A stretch of 55,271 nt of DNA from Gammaproteobacteria bacterium (GTDB lineage Bacteria; Pseudomonadota; Gammaproteobacteria; UBA9339): assembly GCA_023480665.1 (NCBI GenBank), contig JAMCWR010000002.1, positions 1 to 55,271 on the forward strand, in the 5' to 3' direction. A program made the position numbers and the translations under genes. This document shows positions 35,590 through 45,181 of the stretch, one piece after another. Each line of letters begins with the position of its first letter. Position 1 is the stretch's first letter. The notes beneath the pieces were generated by a model that did no database searches, was not told the DNA's origin, and worked only from the letters and a program-made list of their open reading frames with translations.

Positions 35590-36528
35590 CTACTCCTTAA
35601 ATAAAGTAACACGATTTTTTAATAATTCGGGAAAATTTGCCAGTATTTCGCCAACAAATGCTCGCATTAATATTTGTTTGGCAAGTGCAGTATCAAGGCC
35701 ACGAGTTGTGAGATAAAATATTGCTTGTTTATCGAGCTGACCTATTGTAGCGCCGTGCGTGCAAATTACATCATCTGCATAAATTTCTAATTCGGGCGCA
35801 GTGTTAATAGTGGCGGTGTCGCTTAATAATAGATTTTTATTGGTTAAATGAGTTTCTGAGTGTTGAGCATTTTGTTTTACAATTACTCGAGCTTTAAAAA
35901 CTCCTCGTGCCTTATCATTAATAATTTCTTTGAATAAAATATTACTAGTACAGTTTGGCACTAAGTGTTCAATTAGCGCTTGAAATGCAGCCTTTTGTTG
36001 CTTTTGCAAACAGATGATGCCGTTTGCAGAAAAGCGTGCAGATTCAGCTTTAAGCGCTACCTGTAAATTTTCATCAAAAGCGGCCGCGCCTTGGCTAATA
36101 AAATTAAGGTTGCAGCTGCTATTTTGATTCTGTTGAATAAAAGTTGTGGCATGATGCTTTGCGTTTTCATTTTCATTTTGAACTTTATAAAAGCTGAGAA
36201 CGCTATCTTTTTCTAAATTAATGTTAAGCTTTATGGTATTTGTGTAAGCTGGGTTTTCAAGGCCAATATATTCAGCAAAAATTACAGCTGAGCTTTTTTC
36301 ACCAATATTAATATTAAAATTTTTTGCTGCATTATTTTGCGAGATAAACAACAGATGAATTGGCTCTAAAATTTGCGTATTTTTTGGAATAGTTAAATCT
36401 TTTTCAGTAAAAGCAAAATTGCGCTGCGCTGCAGATAATTCTTGCTTGAAAACACCATCAACCAACACCAGGTTGGTGTTTTTTACAAAAGTTAATTTTG
36501 TTAGCGTATTTTTAATTGAATTTTGCAT
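35590..36528 (-). CDS. sufD: Fe-S assembly scaffold subunit SufD
   Basis: SufD joins SufB and SufC in the scaffold complex. The 312-residue protein has the beta-helix middle typical of the SufB/SufD family and the C-terminal DVICTHGATIGQLDKQAIFYL block. The N-terminal half is shorter and more diverged than in E. coli. A longer start at 36570 would overlap sufC by 29 bases; the ATG at 36528, 13 bases after the sufC stop, is preferred, although neither has a strong ribosome-binding site. Confidence 0.88.
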   Translation of the reverse strand: MQNSIKNTLTKLTFVKNTNLVLVDGVFKQELSAAQRNFAFTEKDLTIPKNTQILEPIHLLFISQNNAAKNFNINIGEKSSAVIFAEYIGLENPAYTNTIKLNINLEKDSVLSFYKVQNENENAKHHATTFIQQNQNSSCNLNFISQGAAAFDENLQVALKAESARFSANGIICLQKQQKAAFQALIEHLVPNCTSNILFKEIINDKARGVFKARVIVKQNAQHSETHLTNKNLLLSDTATINTAPELEIYADDVICTHGATIGQLDKQAIFYLTTRGLDTALAKQILMRAFVGEILANFPELLKNRVTLFKE

Positions 36529-36541
36529 ATTAATTGTTTTT

Positions 36542-37276
36542 TTAAAGCCACCCATAACCCTTTTGTTCAAGGAGTATTGCTAATTCTTTGCCGCCAGATT
36601 TCACAATGCAGCCATTAGCTAAGACATGGATAAAATCTGGAGTAATATAATTCAATAAACGTTGGTAGTGTGTTACTAAAACGATTGCACGTTCTTTGCT
36701 TCGCATACTATTTACTCCCTTCGCTACAACTTGTAATGCATCAATGTCTAGCCCTGAATCTGGCTCATCTAGAATTGCAAGGAGCGGTTCAAGCAACAGC
36801 ATTTGTAAAATTTCATTGCGTTTTTTTTCGCCGCCTGAGAATCCAGCGTTTACTGAACGTTTTAAAAAGCTCTCATCCATATCGACGACTTGCATTTTAG
36901 CTTTAACAAAATGCATAAAGTCAAAAGCATCTAATTCTGGTAGCCCACGCTTTTTGCGAATGTTGTTTAAGGCTGCCTTTAAAAAATACATATTATTGAC
37001 TCCGGCAATTTCTGTCGGATATTGAAATGCTAAAAATAAACCCTTAGTGGCGCGATCTTCTGGCGCTAGCGCTAATAAATTTTCCCCTAAAAACTCAACT
37101 GTTCCCGCGGTAACCTGATGATTTTCGCTGCCAGCAAGAACATTTGCCAGAGTGCTTTTACCTGAACCATTCGGCCCCATGATTACATGCACTTCGCCAG
37201 CATTTACCTGAAGATTAATGCCTTTGATAATTTCTTGATCCTGGGTTTTTACATGCAGATTTTTAATAGTTAACAT
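36542..37276 (-). CDS. sufC: Fe-S assembly ATPase SufC
   Basis: The ABC-type ATPase of the SufBCD scaffold. Walker A GPNGSGKST is at residues 34-42. The signature SGGEKKRNEILQM and Walker B LAILDEPDSGLD are intact. The 244 residues match the family. It follows sufB by 28 bases and precedes sufD by 13. Confidence 0.97.
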   Translation of the reverse strand: MLTIKNLHVKTQDQEIIKGINLQVNAGEVHVIMGPNGSGKSTLANVLAGSENHQVTAGTVEFLGENLLALAPEDRATKGLFLAFQYPTEIAGVNNMYFLKAALNNIRKKRGLPELDAFDFMHFVKAKMQVVDMDESFLKRSVNAGFSGGEKKRNEILQMLLLEPLLAILDEPDSGLDIDALQVVAKGVNSMRSKERAIVLVTHYQRLLNYITPDFIHVLANGCIVKSGGKELAILLEQKGYGWL

Positions 37277-37304
37277 ATTGTTCTCAAAAATTTAAACCTA
37301 AATT

Positions 37305-38747
37305 TTAACCAATTGCGCCTTCCAAACTTACCTCAATTAATTTATGCGCTTCAACAGCAAATTCTAGAGGCAGCTCTTGAAAAACTGAACGACAAAAACC
37401 ATTGATGATCATCGCAATTGCATCTTCTTTATTGATCCCACGCTGCCTGCAATAAAATAATTGTTCTTCGCTGATTTTTGATACTGAAGCTTCGTGCGCA
37501 ACCTGTGCAGTTTTATTCCGCACGTCTAAAGTTGGGAAAGTATGCGCACCACATTTATCGCCAAGCAGTAAGGAATCGCACTGCGAATAATTACGGGCAT
37601 TCTCTGCTTCTGGCATCACCTTCACTAATCCGCGATAAGAATTTTGGGCGAATCGCGCTGAAATACCTTTTGAAATAATAGTGCTCGAAGTATTTTTACC
37701 GATATGAATCATTTTGGTTCCAGTATCGGCTTGCTGATAATTATTTGTGAGCGCTACCGAATGAAATTCGCTGGAAGAATTATCGCCCAAAAGTACGGTG
37801 CTTGGATATTTCCAGGTAATTGCCGAACCGGTTTCAACTTGGGTCCAAGAAATTTGTGAATTTTTACCGCGGCATAAACCACGTTTTGTCACAAAATTAT
37901 AAATCCCACCTTTACCTTCTTTATCCCCAGGATACCAGTTTTGCACAGTTGAATACTTAATTTTTGCATTGTCTAGTGCAACTAACTCAACTACAGCTGC
38001 ATGCAATTGATGTTCGGAGCGGACTGGTGCGGTGCAGCCTTCCAAATAGCTTACATAACTATTTTCTTCTGCAACAATTAAAGTGCGCTCAAATTGACCA
38101 ACTTGTGCCGCATTAATGCGAAAATAGGTGGAAAGTTCAAGCGGGCAGTGTACACCTTTTGGCACAAAGACAAATGATCCATCGCTAAATACTGCAGCAT
38201 TTAATGCAGCGTAGAAATTATCATCGGCTGGAACTACGCTGCCTAAATATTTTTGTATTAATTCCGGATATTTTTGGATAGCTTCAGAAAATGGGCAAAA
38301 AATTACGCCAGCAGCAGATAATTTTTCTTTAAAAGTTGTAGCAACTGAAACACTATCAAATATTGCATCAACTGCTACTCCAGCTAATTTTGCATGTTCG
38401 CGTAAGGGAATGCCAAGTTTTCGATAGGTCTCAAGTAGTTTTGGGTCAACTTCATCTAAGCTTTTTGGTGCGTTTGCTAAGGATTTTGGCGCTGAGTAAT
38501 AAATAATGTTTTGATAATCAATTTGCTTAAATTTAACCTTCCCCCAAGCAGGCTCGTGCATTTTTTGCCAGGCACGAAAAGCTTTTAGACGCCAAGTGAG
38601 CATGAACTCAGGTTCATTTTTTTTAGCTGAGATTTGGCGAATTATATCCTCATTCAAACCAGGGGGTAACTCATCAACTTCAATTTCAGTTGTGAAACCG
38701 TACTGATATTCTTGGGATAAAGTTTTTTTTATATCGGTAGTAGCCAT
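37305..38747 (-). CDS. sufB: Fe-S assembly scaffold protein SufB
   Basis: SufB is the scaffold on which clusters are built. The 480-residue protein has the conserved YYSAPK, the long beta-helix core with [19 protein letters not shown], and the C-terminal block with [16 protein letters not shown] and [20 protein letters not shown]. The start ATG at 38747 is chosen; an ATG five codons earlier (38762) overlaps a TATAAT box and has an in-frame stop directly before it. Neither has a ribosome-binding site, so the mRNA may be leaderless. It is the first gene of the suf operon; no sufR or iscR-type regulator gene adjoins it. Confidence 0.96.
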   Translation of the reverse strand: MATTDIKKTLSQEYQYGFTTEIEVDELPPGLNEDIIRQISAKKNEPEFMLTWRLKAFRAWQKMHEPAWGKVKFKQIDYQNIIYYSAPKSLANAPKSLDEVDPKLLETYRKLGIPLREHAKLAGVAVDAIFDSVSVATTFKEKLSAAGVIFCPFSEAIQKYPELIQKYLGSVVPADDNFYAALNAAVFSDGSFVFVPKGVHCPLELSTYFRINAAQVGQFERTLIVAEENSYVSYLEGCTAPVRSEHQLHAAVVELVALDNAKIKYSTVQNWYPGDKEGKGGIYNFVTKRGLCRGKNSQISWTQVETGSAITWKYPSTVLLGDNSSSEFHSVALTNNYQQADTGTKMIHIGKNTSSTIISKGISARFAQNSYRGLVKVMPEAENARNYSQCDSLLLGDKCGAHTFPTLDVRNKTAQVAHEASVSKISEEQLFYCRQRGINKEDAIAMIINGFCRSVFQELPLEFAVEAHKLIEVSLEGAIG

Positions 38748-38753
38748 CACGCT

Positions 38754-38781
38754 ATTATACATTTAAAATAAAACTCGCCAA
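38754..38781 (-). promoter_or_regulatory. Promoter of the suf operon, very close to the sufB start
   Basis: On the minus strand TTGGCG (38776-38781) and a perfect TATAAT (38754-38759) are 16 bases apart. Only six bases separate the -10 hexamer from the sufB ATG at 38747, so transcription would begin at or next to the A of the start codon. Confidence 0.5.
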
Positions 38782-38801
38782 TTTATTAATATTTGTTGTA
38801 A

Positions 38802-38847
38802 CATTTATAACTTTTTGATTTTAAAAGAAAAATTTTTTACATGTTTT
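38802..38847 (+). repeat. TTGATTTTAAACG repeat family, stand-alone copy
   Basis: It carries CATTTATAACTTTTTGATTTTAAAAG...TTTTTTACATGTTTT, matching the module of the composite element (5236-5284, 30359-30408). It lies in the divergent sufB-guaC spacer, 57 bases before the guaC start, on the guaC strand. Confidence 0.6.
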
Positions 38848-38903
38848 AACCTAAATTCCGCAGTTGCAATTGCAGTTTAGGCTTAAGCTGAAGAGGAAAA
38901 ACA

Positions 38904-39959
38904 ATGCGTATTGAAGAAGATATTAAACTTGATTTCAAAGATGTTTTAATTCGCCCGAAGCGCAGTACTTTAAAAACTCGTGCTGATGTAGAACTCGAAC
39001 GGGAATACAAATTTGTGCATTGCAAGCATGTTTGGCGCGGTGTACCAATTATTGCCTCAAACATGGATCATACCGGGACTTTTGCCATGGCCAGCGCTTT
39101 AGCAAAGCACAAATTATTAACCGCAGTTTATAAATTTGCCTCTGTAGCTGAATGGCAAAAATTTGCTAGCGCTCAGCCAAAGTATTTAGATAATGTATTT
39201 GTTACTGCCGGAAGTAGCGACAAAGATTTTCAGAGCTTAGTGGAAGTAATGCAAGTAGTGAATTGCCAACTAATTTGCTTAGATATTGCAAACGGTTATT
39301 CACAACATTTTGTGGATGTATTAAAAAAAGTTCGCAGCACCTTTCCAGATAAAATTATTATGGCTGGGAATGTTGTTACAGGTGAGATGACTGAAGAATT
39401 AATTCTCTCTGGCGCAGATATAGTAAAAGTTGGGATTGGGCCGGGCTCGGTTTGTACCACGCGTAAAAAAACCGGCGTTGGTTATCCACAACTTTCGGCA
39501 ATTATTGAATGTGCAGATGCAGCTCACGGTTTGCATGGTCATGTTTGTTCTGATGGTGGTTGCACTGTGCCAGGTGATGTGGCAAAGGCTTTTGCTGCAG
39601 GGGCCGATTTTGTAATGCTTGGCGGAATGTTTGCGGGGCATGACGAGTGTTTGGGTGAAATAATCGAAATCAACAATAAACAATACAAGCGTTTTTATGG
39701 TATGAGCTCAACTGAAGCCATGACAAAATATGTGGGTAAAGTCGCTGAATATCGTGCTAGCGAAGGTAAATCAGTAAATGTTCCTTATCGAGGTGCGGTT
39801 GAAAATATGGTGCTCGATATTTTAGGCGGGATACGTTCTGCTTGTACTTATGTTGGTGCCAAGCGCTTGAAGGAATTGTCAAAGTGCACAACATTTATTC
39901 GCGTGACCCAACAATTGAATGAAGTTTTTGTGACTCAAGAAATCGAAGATTGGAGATAG
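38904..39959 (+). CDS. guaC: GMP reductase
   Basis: It reduces GMP to IMP with NADPH, balancing purine pools. The active cysteine is Cys184 in [20 protein letters not shown]. The IMPDH/GMPR barrel motifs [11 protein letters not shown] and [28 protein letters not shown] are present, with no CBS domain, which separates it from IMP dehydrogenase. The 351 residues are typical. GAGG precedes the ATG. It heads a close run of four genes ending with sbcB. Confidence 0.96.
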   Translation: MRIEEDIKLDFKDVLIRPKRSTLKTRADVELEREYKFVHCKHVWRGVPIIASNMDHTGTFAMASALAKHKLLTAVYKFASVAEWQKFASAQPKYLDNVFVTAGSSDKDFQSLVEVMQVVNCQLICLDIANGYSQHFVDVLKKVRSTFPDKIIMAGNVVTGEMTEELILSGADIVKVGIGPGSVCTTRKKTGVGYPQLSAIIECADAAHGLHGHVCSDGGCTVPGDVAKAFAAGADFVMLGGMFAGHDECLGEIIEINNKQYKRFYGMSSTEAMTKYVGKVAEYRASEGKSVNVPYRGAVENMVLDILGGIRSACTYVGAKRLKELSKCTTFIRVTQQLNEVFVTQEIEDWR

Positions 39960-40760
39960 ATGCTGATAATGTTGTATTTTCTTAAGATAATCTTTTCTAC
40001 TCTTGTGCTTTCATATGCAGTGTTATTTTTGTTTGCTTATTTTTTTTCCGACGGGATGATTTTTTTCCCACCGCGCGCTGGCTATAAAGCGACCAAAGAG
40101 TTTGTACAACTAAAAACTGCTACGGGGGATTCTATCTTTGCAGTTTATTTGCCAAACCCTAACGCTAAATACACAGTGATTATTAGTCATGGTAATGCTG
40201 AAGATATTGGCTACACCATACCTTTTTTACGAAAATTTCAAGAGCATGGTTTTGCAGTTTTATCCTACGATTACCCAGGTTATGGGCACAGTTCTGGGAG
40301 GCCGAATGAAGTGGGCTGTTATGCTGCAGTTAATGCGGTGTATCAGTATGCAATAAATGATTTAAAAATTCCGCCAACTCGGATCATCTCTTATGGCAGG
40401 TCTTTAGGTGGGGCGATGGCACTAGATTTAGCCATTCACCACCCTGTGGCTGGGGTGATTTTAGAGAGCGCTTTTACTAGCGCTTTTCGGGTGGCAACCA
40501 GAATTAAAATTTTCCCCATCGATAAGTTTAATAATTTACGCAAGATAAAATCCTTAAAATATCCACTTCTCGTTATTCATGGTGAGCATGATAATATTAT
40601 AGCATTTTGGCATGGGCAAAAACTTTTTGCGAAGGCGCCTTTGCCAAAAAAATCTTATTGGGTAAAAAATTCCAATCACAACGATGTGTCGTTTATTGCA
40701 GGCGATGAGTATTGGCGTACTCTTGTTGGCTTTACAGATACTTTATCATCTCGGGAGTAA
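39960..40760 (+). CDS. Membrane-anchored alpha/beta hydrolase (ABHD13/17-like)
   Basis: A 266-residue protein with one N-terminal membrane segment (about 6-29). The catalytic triad is Ser148 in YGRSLGGA, Asp211 in IHGEHDNII and His240 in NSNHND. The oxyanion region is ISHGNAEDIG. This pattern is that of the ABHD13/17 or YfhR group of serine hydrolases, likely esterases or thioesterases facing the periplasm. It starts immediately after the guaC stop and its own stop is six bases before trpS. The substrate is unknown. Confidence 0.88.
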   Translation: MLIMLYFLKIIFSTLVLSYAVLFLFAYFFSDGMIFFPPRAGYKATKEFVQLKTATGDSIFAVYLPNPNAKYTVIISHGNAEDIGYTIPFLRKFQEHGFAVLSYDYPGYGHSSGRPNEVGCYAAVNAVYQYAINDLKIPPTRIISYGRSLGGAMALDLAIHHPVAGVILESAFTSAFRVATRIKIFPIDKFNNLRKIKSLKYPLLVIHGEHDNIIAFWHGQKLFAKAPLPKKSYWVKNSNHNDVSFIAGDEYWRTLVGFTDTLSSRE

Positions 40761-40766
40761 TTGATC

Positions 40767-41774
40767 ATGCAGAGCAAAAAGAAAATTCTATTTAGCGGTA
40801 TCCAGCCATCTGGGGATCTGACCCTCGGTAATTTTCTAGGTGCGATTAAGAACTGGACGAAGATGCAGCATGATTATGATTGCATAATTTGTGTAGCTGA
40901 TTTACATGCTATTACGGTGCGGCAAGATCCAAAAATTTTTTTTGATCAACGTTACAGTGCGTTAGCTTTAAATATTGCTTGCGGGATTGATCCAAGTAAA
41001 AGCTTGGTTTTTATGCAATCGCAAGTACCGGAACATACGCAATTAAGCTGGGTTTTAAACTGTTATACGCAGGTTGGTGAGTTGAATCGTATGACACAGT
41101 TTAAAGAAAAAGCTAAGAAGTATGCGCATAATATTAATGCTGGTCTATTTGGTTATCCTGTGCTGCAGGCCGCAGATATTTTACTTTATCAAACTAATGT
41201 CGTTCCAGTTGGCAAAGACCAGCAGCAGCACATCGAAATAACTCGTGATATTGCGTTACGCTTCAATAATCTTTATGGTGAAATTTTTACTGTGCCTGAG
41301 TTGTCTCTGCCGTCTTTTGGGGCAAAGATTATGGCGCTACAAGAGCCAACTAAAAAAATGTCTAAGTCTGATGAAAATAAAAATAATGTAATATTTTTAT
41401 TGGATAAAGCGGAAGACATCTTAAATAAATTTAAACGCGCCGTTACCGATTCTGAAAAATCTATCCACTTTGATTTAGAAAAAAAGCCTGGAGTGGCAAA
41501 TTTACTCACAATATTGTCTCTGATTACTGGCAACACCATCGCACAATTAGAAACTCTCTATCAAGGTCAAGGCTATGGTAAACTTAAAAATGATGTTGCT
41601 GATGCAGTAATTGCTTGTTTAGCGCCAATGCAAAAACGCTATCATGAATTGCGCGCAGATTTATCTGTTTTAAACGGCGTACTCGAGCATGGGCGAGTAC
41701 ATGCAATTAAACGTGCTGCACCAACCTTGGCAGCTGTATATACCGCATTAGGTTTTGTTAGTGCAGCAAAATAA
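40767..41774 (+). CDS. trpS: Tryptophan-tRNA ligase
   Basis: It charges tRNA-Trp. The class I signatures are visible: GDLTLGN near 15-21 (the TxGN variant normal for bacterial TrpRS) and KKMSKSDEN near 193-201. Length 335 is typical. The track-like upstream TTG at 40761 is not used; GGGAG lies nine bases before the ATG at 40767. It lies between the hydrolase and sbcB in a same-strand cluster. Confidence 0.96.
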   Translation: MQSKKKILFSGIQPSGDLTLGNFLGAIKNWTKMQHDYDCIICVADLHAITVRQDPKIFFDQRYSALALNIACGIDPSKSLVFMQSQVPEHTQLSWVLNCYTQVGELNRMTQFKEKAKKYAHNINAGLFGYPVLQAADILLYQTNVVPVGKDQQQHIEITRDIALRFNNLYGEIFTVPELSLPSFGAKIMALQEPTKKMSKSDENKNNVIFLLDKAEDILNKFKRAVTDSEKSIHFDLEKKPGVANLLTILSLITGNTIAQLETLYQGQGYGKLKNDVADAVIACLAPMQKRYHELRADLSVLNGVLEHGRVHAIKRAAPTLAAVYTALGFVSAAK

Positions 41775-41787
41775 ATAGATAAAACTT

Positions 41788-43224
41788 ATGTCAAGCTCTT
41801 ATTTGTTTTATGATCTTGAAACTTCAGGGCTAAATCCTTGCTTTGATCAAGTACTGCAATTTGCGGCAATTCGCACTGATCTTAATCTCAAGCAAATTTC
41901 TGAACATGAAATTTTTATTAAACTAAATCCAGATGTTGTGCCTGCTCCCGCAGCTATTTTGACCCATCAAATTTCGCTTACAGATCTTAAGCAGGGTAGT
42001 ACTGAATATAGCGCAATGTGTGAAATTCATAAGTTATTTAATACTCCTGGAACAATTAGCGTTGGCTATAATAATCTTAATTTTGATGATGAGTTTTTGC
42101 GGTTTTCATTTTATCGGAATTTATTGCCGCCTTATCTGCATCAATATGCAAATAACTGTGGCCGCATGGACATCTACCCAATTGTGGTTATGTATTATCT
42201 TTTTAAGCCGAGTGTATTAGTTTGGCCAAAAATTGCTGGAGCTGCAACATTAAAGCTTGAACAAATTGCTTCTGCAAATAACTTAATTGTAGGCAGTGCG
42301 CATAACGCATTAACCGATGTAAAAGCAACGGTGAATTTAGCACGTGTATTAATGAAAGAGCATGCGATGTGGGATTATGTGTGTAAATATTTTAATAAAA
42401 GTAGCGATTTGGCTCGCACCCAAAAATTAAGTGTAGCTTTTGTTAGCAATAATGCTGCGTACTATGTTGCCTTAGCAGTGGAGGGCAGTATTGGGGCAGG
42501 TAATTTTTATCAAGCACCTGTGCTGAGTTTAGGTGTACATAATCATTATAAAAACCAGAGTTTATGGTTACGTTTAGATAATGCATTATTCTCAGAAACT
42601 CCCGCCGCTAAAATTATTGAAACCACATATGTTTTACGCAAGCGTTTTGGAGAAACACCGCTTTTATTGCCATTTGAGCAGCGATTTCAGCAATTTTTAA
42701 CTCAAGAGCGATTGGCGCTGGTGCAAAATAATATTTCATGGTTAAAAAATAATCCGGAACTGCTTGCTAAAATTGCAAATCACCATAAAGAATATAAATA
42801 CCCAAATGTACCAAATGTTGATATTGATGCAGCGCTTTATCAAAATGGGTTTTTATCAAATCTTGATCAATCTTGGTGTGATAAATTTCATGCGGCAAAT
42901 GTAGCAGATAAAATTGCTATGCTAGAAAAATTCCCAAATCAAAATTTACGTACGCAAGCTTTAAGGGTTTTGGGCCGAAATTTTTCCACAAGTTTATCAA
43001 CGCACTATTTACAAGAATTCCAGGCTTATTTAGCGCGGATTAATACAGCGGACCCAGGGCTTGCAATCATCGATTATCGAAACACGAAAAAATTATCGCC
43101 TGCTGTTGCCATAGCTGAGATTGAAAAAATAACTACACGGGCGGAGTCGGATTTAACCCTGAAACAACAGCAGTTGCTTGTTGAATTGAAAAGTTATTTA
43201 GATTCTATGATTCATCTGCGCTAG
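41788..43224 (+). CDS. sbcB: Exodeoxyribonuclease I
   Basis: It digests single-stranded DNA 3' to 5' in recombination and repair. The DEDDh exonuclease motifs are present: YDLETSG (Asp9, Glu11), NLNFDDEFLRF and HNALTDVKAT with the final His and Asp. The SH3-like and C-terminal helical domains follow. The 478 residues match E. coli SbcB. The start lies 13 bases after trpS. Its 3' end overlaps the convergent dedA gene by 20 bases. Confidence 0.95.
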   Translation: MSSSYLFYDLETSGLNPCFDQVLQFAAIRTDLNLKQISEHEIFIKLNPDVVPAPAAILTHQISLTDLKQGSTEYSAMCEIHKLFNTPGTISVGYNNLNFDDEFLRFSFYRNLLPPYLHQYANNCGRMDIYPIVVMYYLFKPSVLVWPKIAGAATLKLEQIASANNLIVGSAHNALTDVKATVNLARVLMKEHAMWDYVCKYFNKSSDLARTQKLSVAFVSNNAAYYVALAVEGSIGAGNFYQAPVLSLGVHNHYKNQSLWLRLDNALFSETPAAKIIETTYVLRKRFGETPLLLPFEQRFQQFLTQERLALVQNNISWLKNNPELLAKIANHHKEYKYPNVPNVDIDAALYQNGFLSNLDQSWCDKFHAANVADKIAMLEKFPNQNLRTQALRVLGRNFSTSLSTHYLQEFQAYLARINTADPGLAIIDYRNTKKLSPAVAIAEIEKITTRAESDLTLKQQQLLVELKSYLDSMIHLR

Positions 43225-43843
43225 CTTGACGTTGGCAAAAACGATTGATGATTATCGGTAAAGCGGAAACAAAAATAATCGCAACTACAATAAAACTAAA
43301 ATGTTGTTGTACAATCGGTAAATTACCAAACCAATAACTTATGCTGCTCAAAGAAACCACCCAAACACTTACACCAATAATGTTATATAACACAAATTTG
43401 TGGTAATGCATTTTTGTGATGCCGGCGACAAATGCCACAAAAGTGCGGATGATTGGCATATAAAAACCAATCACTAAGGCTTTTCCGCCGTTTTTTTCAT
43501 AAAATTTGCGTGTGCGGTTGAGATGTTTTGGGTTAATGAATTTTGATTTTTTTTGATTTACCAACCAGTGACCAAATTTTTCGCCAATCCAATAGTTAAT
43601 TAGATTGCCAAAAAATGCCGCCAATATTAGTAAAATAATAATCAGATAAATATTTAGCATTCCTCGGGCCGATAGGGCGCCAACTGCAAATAACAAAGAA
43701 TCACCTGGTAATATCGCCATAATTAGCAAACCAGTTTCAAAAAATATTATGCCAAACAATAACAAATAGACCCAAATTCCATATTGATTGATAAAATTGA
43801 TTAGCTCGATATCGATATGTAATAATGAAGTAAGAAAGTCCAT
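43205..43843 (-). CDS. DedA family inner-membrane protein
   Basis: A 212-residue protein with about four or five hydrophobic segments. The N-terminal FETGLLIMAILPGDSLLF and later TFVAFVAGITKM are DedA (SNARE-associated/VTT) signatures. These proteins are linked to lipid (undecaprenyl-phosphate or phospholipid) transport and membrane potential. The segment ALVIGFYMPIIRTF carries Gly-Phe where the family usually has Arg-Phe (xRFxP). The ATG at 43843 is chosen: it follows the greA stop by one base, while a TTG alternative at 43858 would overlap greA. Confidence 0.88.
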   Translation of the reverse strand: MDFLTSLLHIDIELINFINQYGIWVYLLLFGIIFFETGLLIMAILPGDSLLFAVGALSARGMLNIYLIIILLILAAFFGNLINYWIGEKFGHWLVNQKKSKFINPKHLNRTRKFYEKNGGKALVIGFYMPIIRTFVAFVAGITKMHYHKFVLYNIIGVSVWVVSLSSISYWFGNLPIVQQHFSFIVVAIIFVSALPIIINRFCQRQASADES

Positions 43844-43844
43844 G

Positions 43845-44321
43845 CTAGATGAACTCAATTTGAGTTATTTCATATTCAACTGTACCGGCTGGAGTTTTTG
43901 CTTCCACCACATCGTCGACTTTTTTCCCGACCAACGCGCGAGCAATCGGTGAGTGAATAGAAATTTTATTTTTTTTGTAATCGGCTTCGTCATCGCCTAC
44001 TAATTTGAAGATAGTTTCTACAGAAGTTGCAATGTTGAGTAAGTGTACTGTGCAACCAAACACCACCTGGTCGCGCGTAGTGATTTTGCTGATGTCAATA
44101 ATATTGGCGTTACCTAATTTGGCTTCAATATCTCTAATGCGAGCTTCAACCAAACCTTGACGCTCTTTGGCGGCATGATATTCAGCATTTTCACGCAAAT
44201 CACCATGCGCACGTGCTTCGCCAATTTCTCTGGCAATCATCGGGCGTTCAATATTTTTTAGGCGCTCAAGTTCAACATTAAGTAAATTGGCGCCTTCAAC
44301 TGTCATTGGCACTTTGTTCAT
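43845..44321 (-). CDS. greA: Transcription elongation factor GreA
   Basis: GreA rescues backtracked RNA polymerase by stimulating transcript cleavage through its coiled-coil tip. The tip [14 protein letters not shown] near 40-53 contains the essential acidic residues. The C-terminal FKBP-like domain ends with [14 protein letters not shown] and [11 protein letters not shown]. The 158 residues are typical. It is followed by dedA with a one-base gap, so they are co-transcribed. Confidence 0.97.
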   Translation of the reverse strand: MNKVPMTVEGANLLNVELERLKNIERPMIAREIGEARAHGDLRENAEYHAAKERQGLVEARIRDIEAKLGNANIIDISKITTRDQVVFGCTVHLLNIATSVETIFKLVGDDEADYKKNKISIHSPIARALVGKKVDDVVEAKTPAGTVEYEITQIEFI

Positions 44322-44413
44322 AGGTGTGTGTCTATTGTATTATTTTGTATGACGCTATTATACTTAAGATTAAAAATTGTGGAAATTAATTTTAAAAAAC
44401 AAAATTAAAAACT

Positions 44414-44716
44414 CTAAGCTGATGTTAGATGAGGTGTTTTTTTTAGTAGAGCAAAAATGTGGGCAAGGCTAGCAATAGTAAGATTTGCCTCACCTTTTTG
44501 AATCTTTGAGATTTGAGAAGGGCTTACTCCAAGCCGTCTAACTAACTCATTAAACCCAATACCTTGCTCACCCATATATTCATAAATAATTTTTGAGATA
44601 TCGTCTTGCAGTTTTTGTAAGGCCTGTTTTTCTAGCAAAGCTTGCTTCGAAATTTCTGCAATTTCTTTCTTATCCAATCTTTTTTTTAGATAGGTATGAA
44701 AATTTTTGGTTCTCAT
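44414..44716 (-). CDS. higA: XRE-type antitoxin (HigA-like)
   Basis: A 100-residue protein with a C-terminal helix-turn-helix (about 50-92, FNELVRRLGVSPSQISKIQKGEANL). The N-terminal helical part (EISKQALLEKQALQKLQDD) is the likely toxin-binding arm. Its start overlaps the toxin stop by four bases (ATGA type). The toxin-first order and the Gp49-like partner define a HigBA-type module. It is expected to repress its own promoter by binding the palindrome at 45084-45105. Confidence 0.85.
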   Translation of the reverse strand: MRTKNFHTYLKKRLDKKEIAEISKQALLEKQALQKLQDDISKIIYEYMGEQGIGFNELVRRLGVSPSQISKIQKGEANLTIASLAHIFALLKKTPHLTSA

Positions 44717-45054
44717 TTTTGCTGCTCCTTTTGTAAATTTGCTAACAATACCTTTGCTTTTTTAATATCTTTACTTTGGCTACTTTTGTTGCCGGCATGT
44801 AATAATATAATTGTTTGATTTTTAAAAAAAGCATAGTAGATTCTAACACCAAACCTACGTTCTCTAAGCTCAAATAACCCCTCTCCCAACGATTTGCTAT
44901 GTGGTAATCTTAATGAATTTCCACATAACTCAAGCAAAGCCAGTTCTTTTGCAACCGATTTAAATTGATCATCGCTTAATTGATCAAAGAAATTCTCTAT
45001 TTCTGAAACACTATTTTCATTAAAACATAAATATTCTATAGTCCAATTAATCAC
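44713..45054 (-). CDS. higB: RelE/HigB-type (Gp49-like) toxin
   Basis: A 113-residue protein of the phage-derived Gp49-like group within the RelE/ParE superfamily. LFELRERRFGVRIYYAF and TIILLHAGNKSS are the core strands, and the Lys/Arg-rich tail (SKDIKKAKVLLANLQKEQ) is typical. Such toxins cleave mRNA at the ribosome. The module is separate from greA and lies beside an apparent insertion boundary, consistent with horizontal gain. The cellular target is not provable from sequence. Confidence 0.85.
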   Translation of the reverse strand: MINWTIEYLCFNENSVSEIENFFDQLSDDQFKSVAKELALLELCGNSLRLPHSKSLGEGLFELRERRFGVRIYYAFFKNQTIILLHAGNKSSQSKDIKKAKVLLANLQKEQQK

Positions 45055-45080
45055 TTTGGCCTCGGTATTCGCTATATTAT

Positions 45081-45110
45081 ATTATACTATAATAAATAAT
45101 AGTATTACAA
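45081..45110 (-). promoter_or_regulatory. Promoter and operator of the toxin-antitoxin pair
   Basis: On the minus strand TTGTAA (45105-45110) and TATAAT (45081-45086) are 18 bases apart, 26 bases upstream of the toxin start. A perfect inverted repeat, ATACTAT-8 bases-ATAGTAT (45084-45105), fills the space between the boxes and overlaps the -10. This is the expected place for autorepression by the XRE antitoxin. Confidence 0.6.
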
Positions 45111-45146
45111 AAAAATAATAAATAAAATACCGTGTTTTAACCTAAA

Positions 45147-45166
45147 TATTTTTAATAAACATCGCA
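45147..45166 (+). repeat. 20-bp direct repeat of the queA 3' end, distal copy
   Basis: Identical to 47095-47114, which lies in the last codons of queA. On the minus strand this copy also reads like a queA tail: Ala-Met-Phe-Ile-Lys-Asn-Ile followed by TAG. The pair brackets the 620-residue protein gene. Confidence 0.75.
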
Positions 45167-45181
45167 ACCGGCCATCAAGTT

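Noticed and set aside
36529..36570. A longer sufD start overlapping sufC by 29 bases.
   Set aside because: The extra 14 residues do not look like a SufD N-terminus; an ATG just after the sufC stop gives a normal start.
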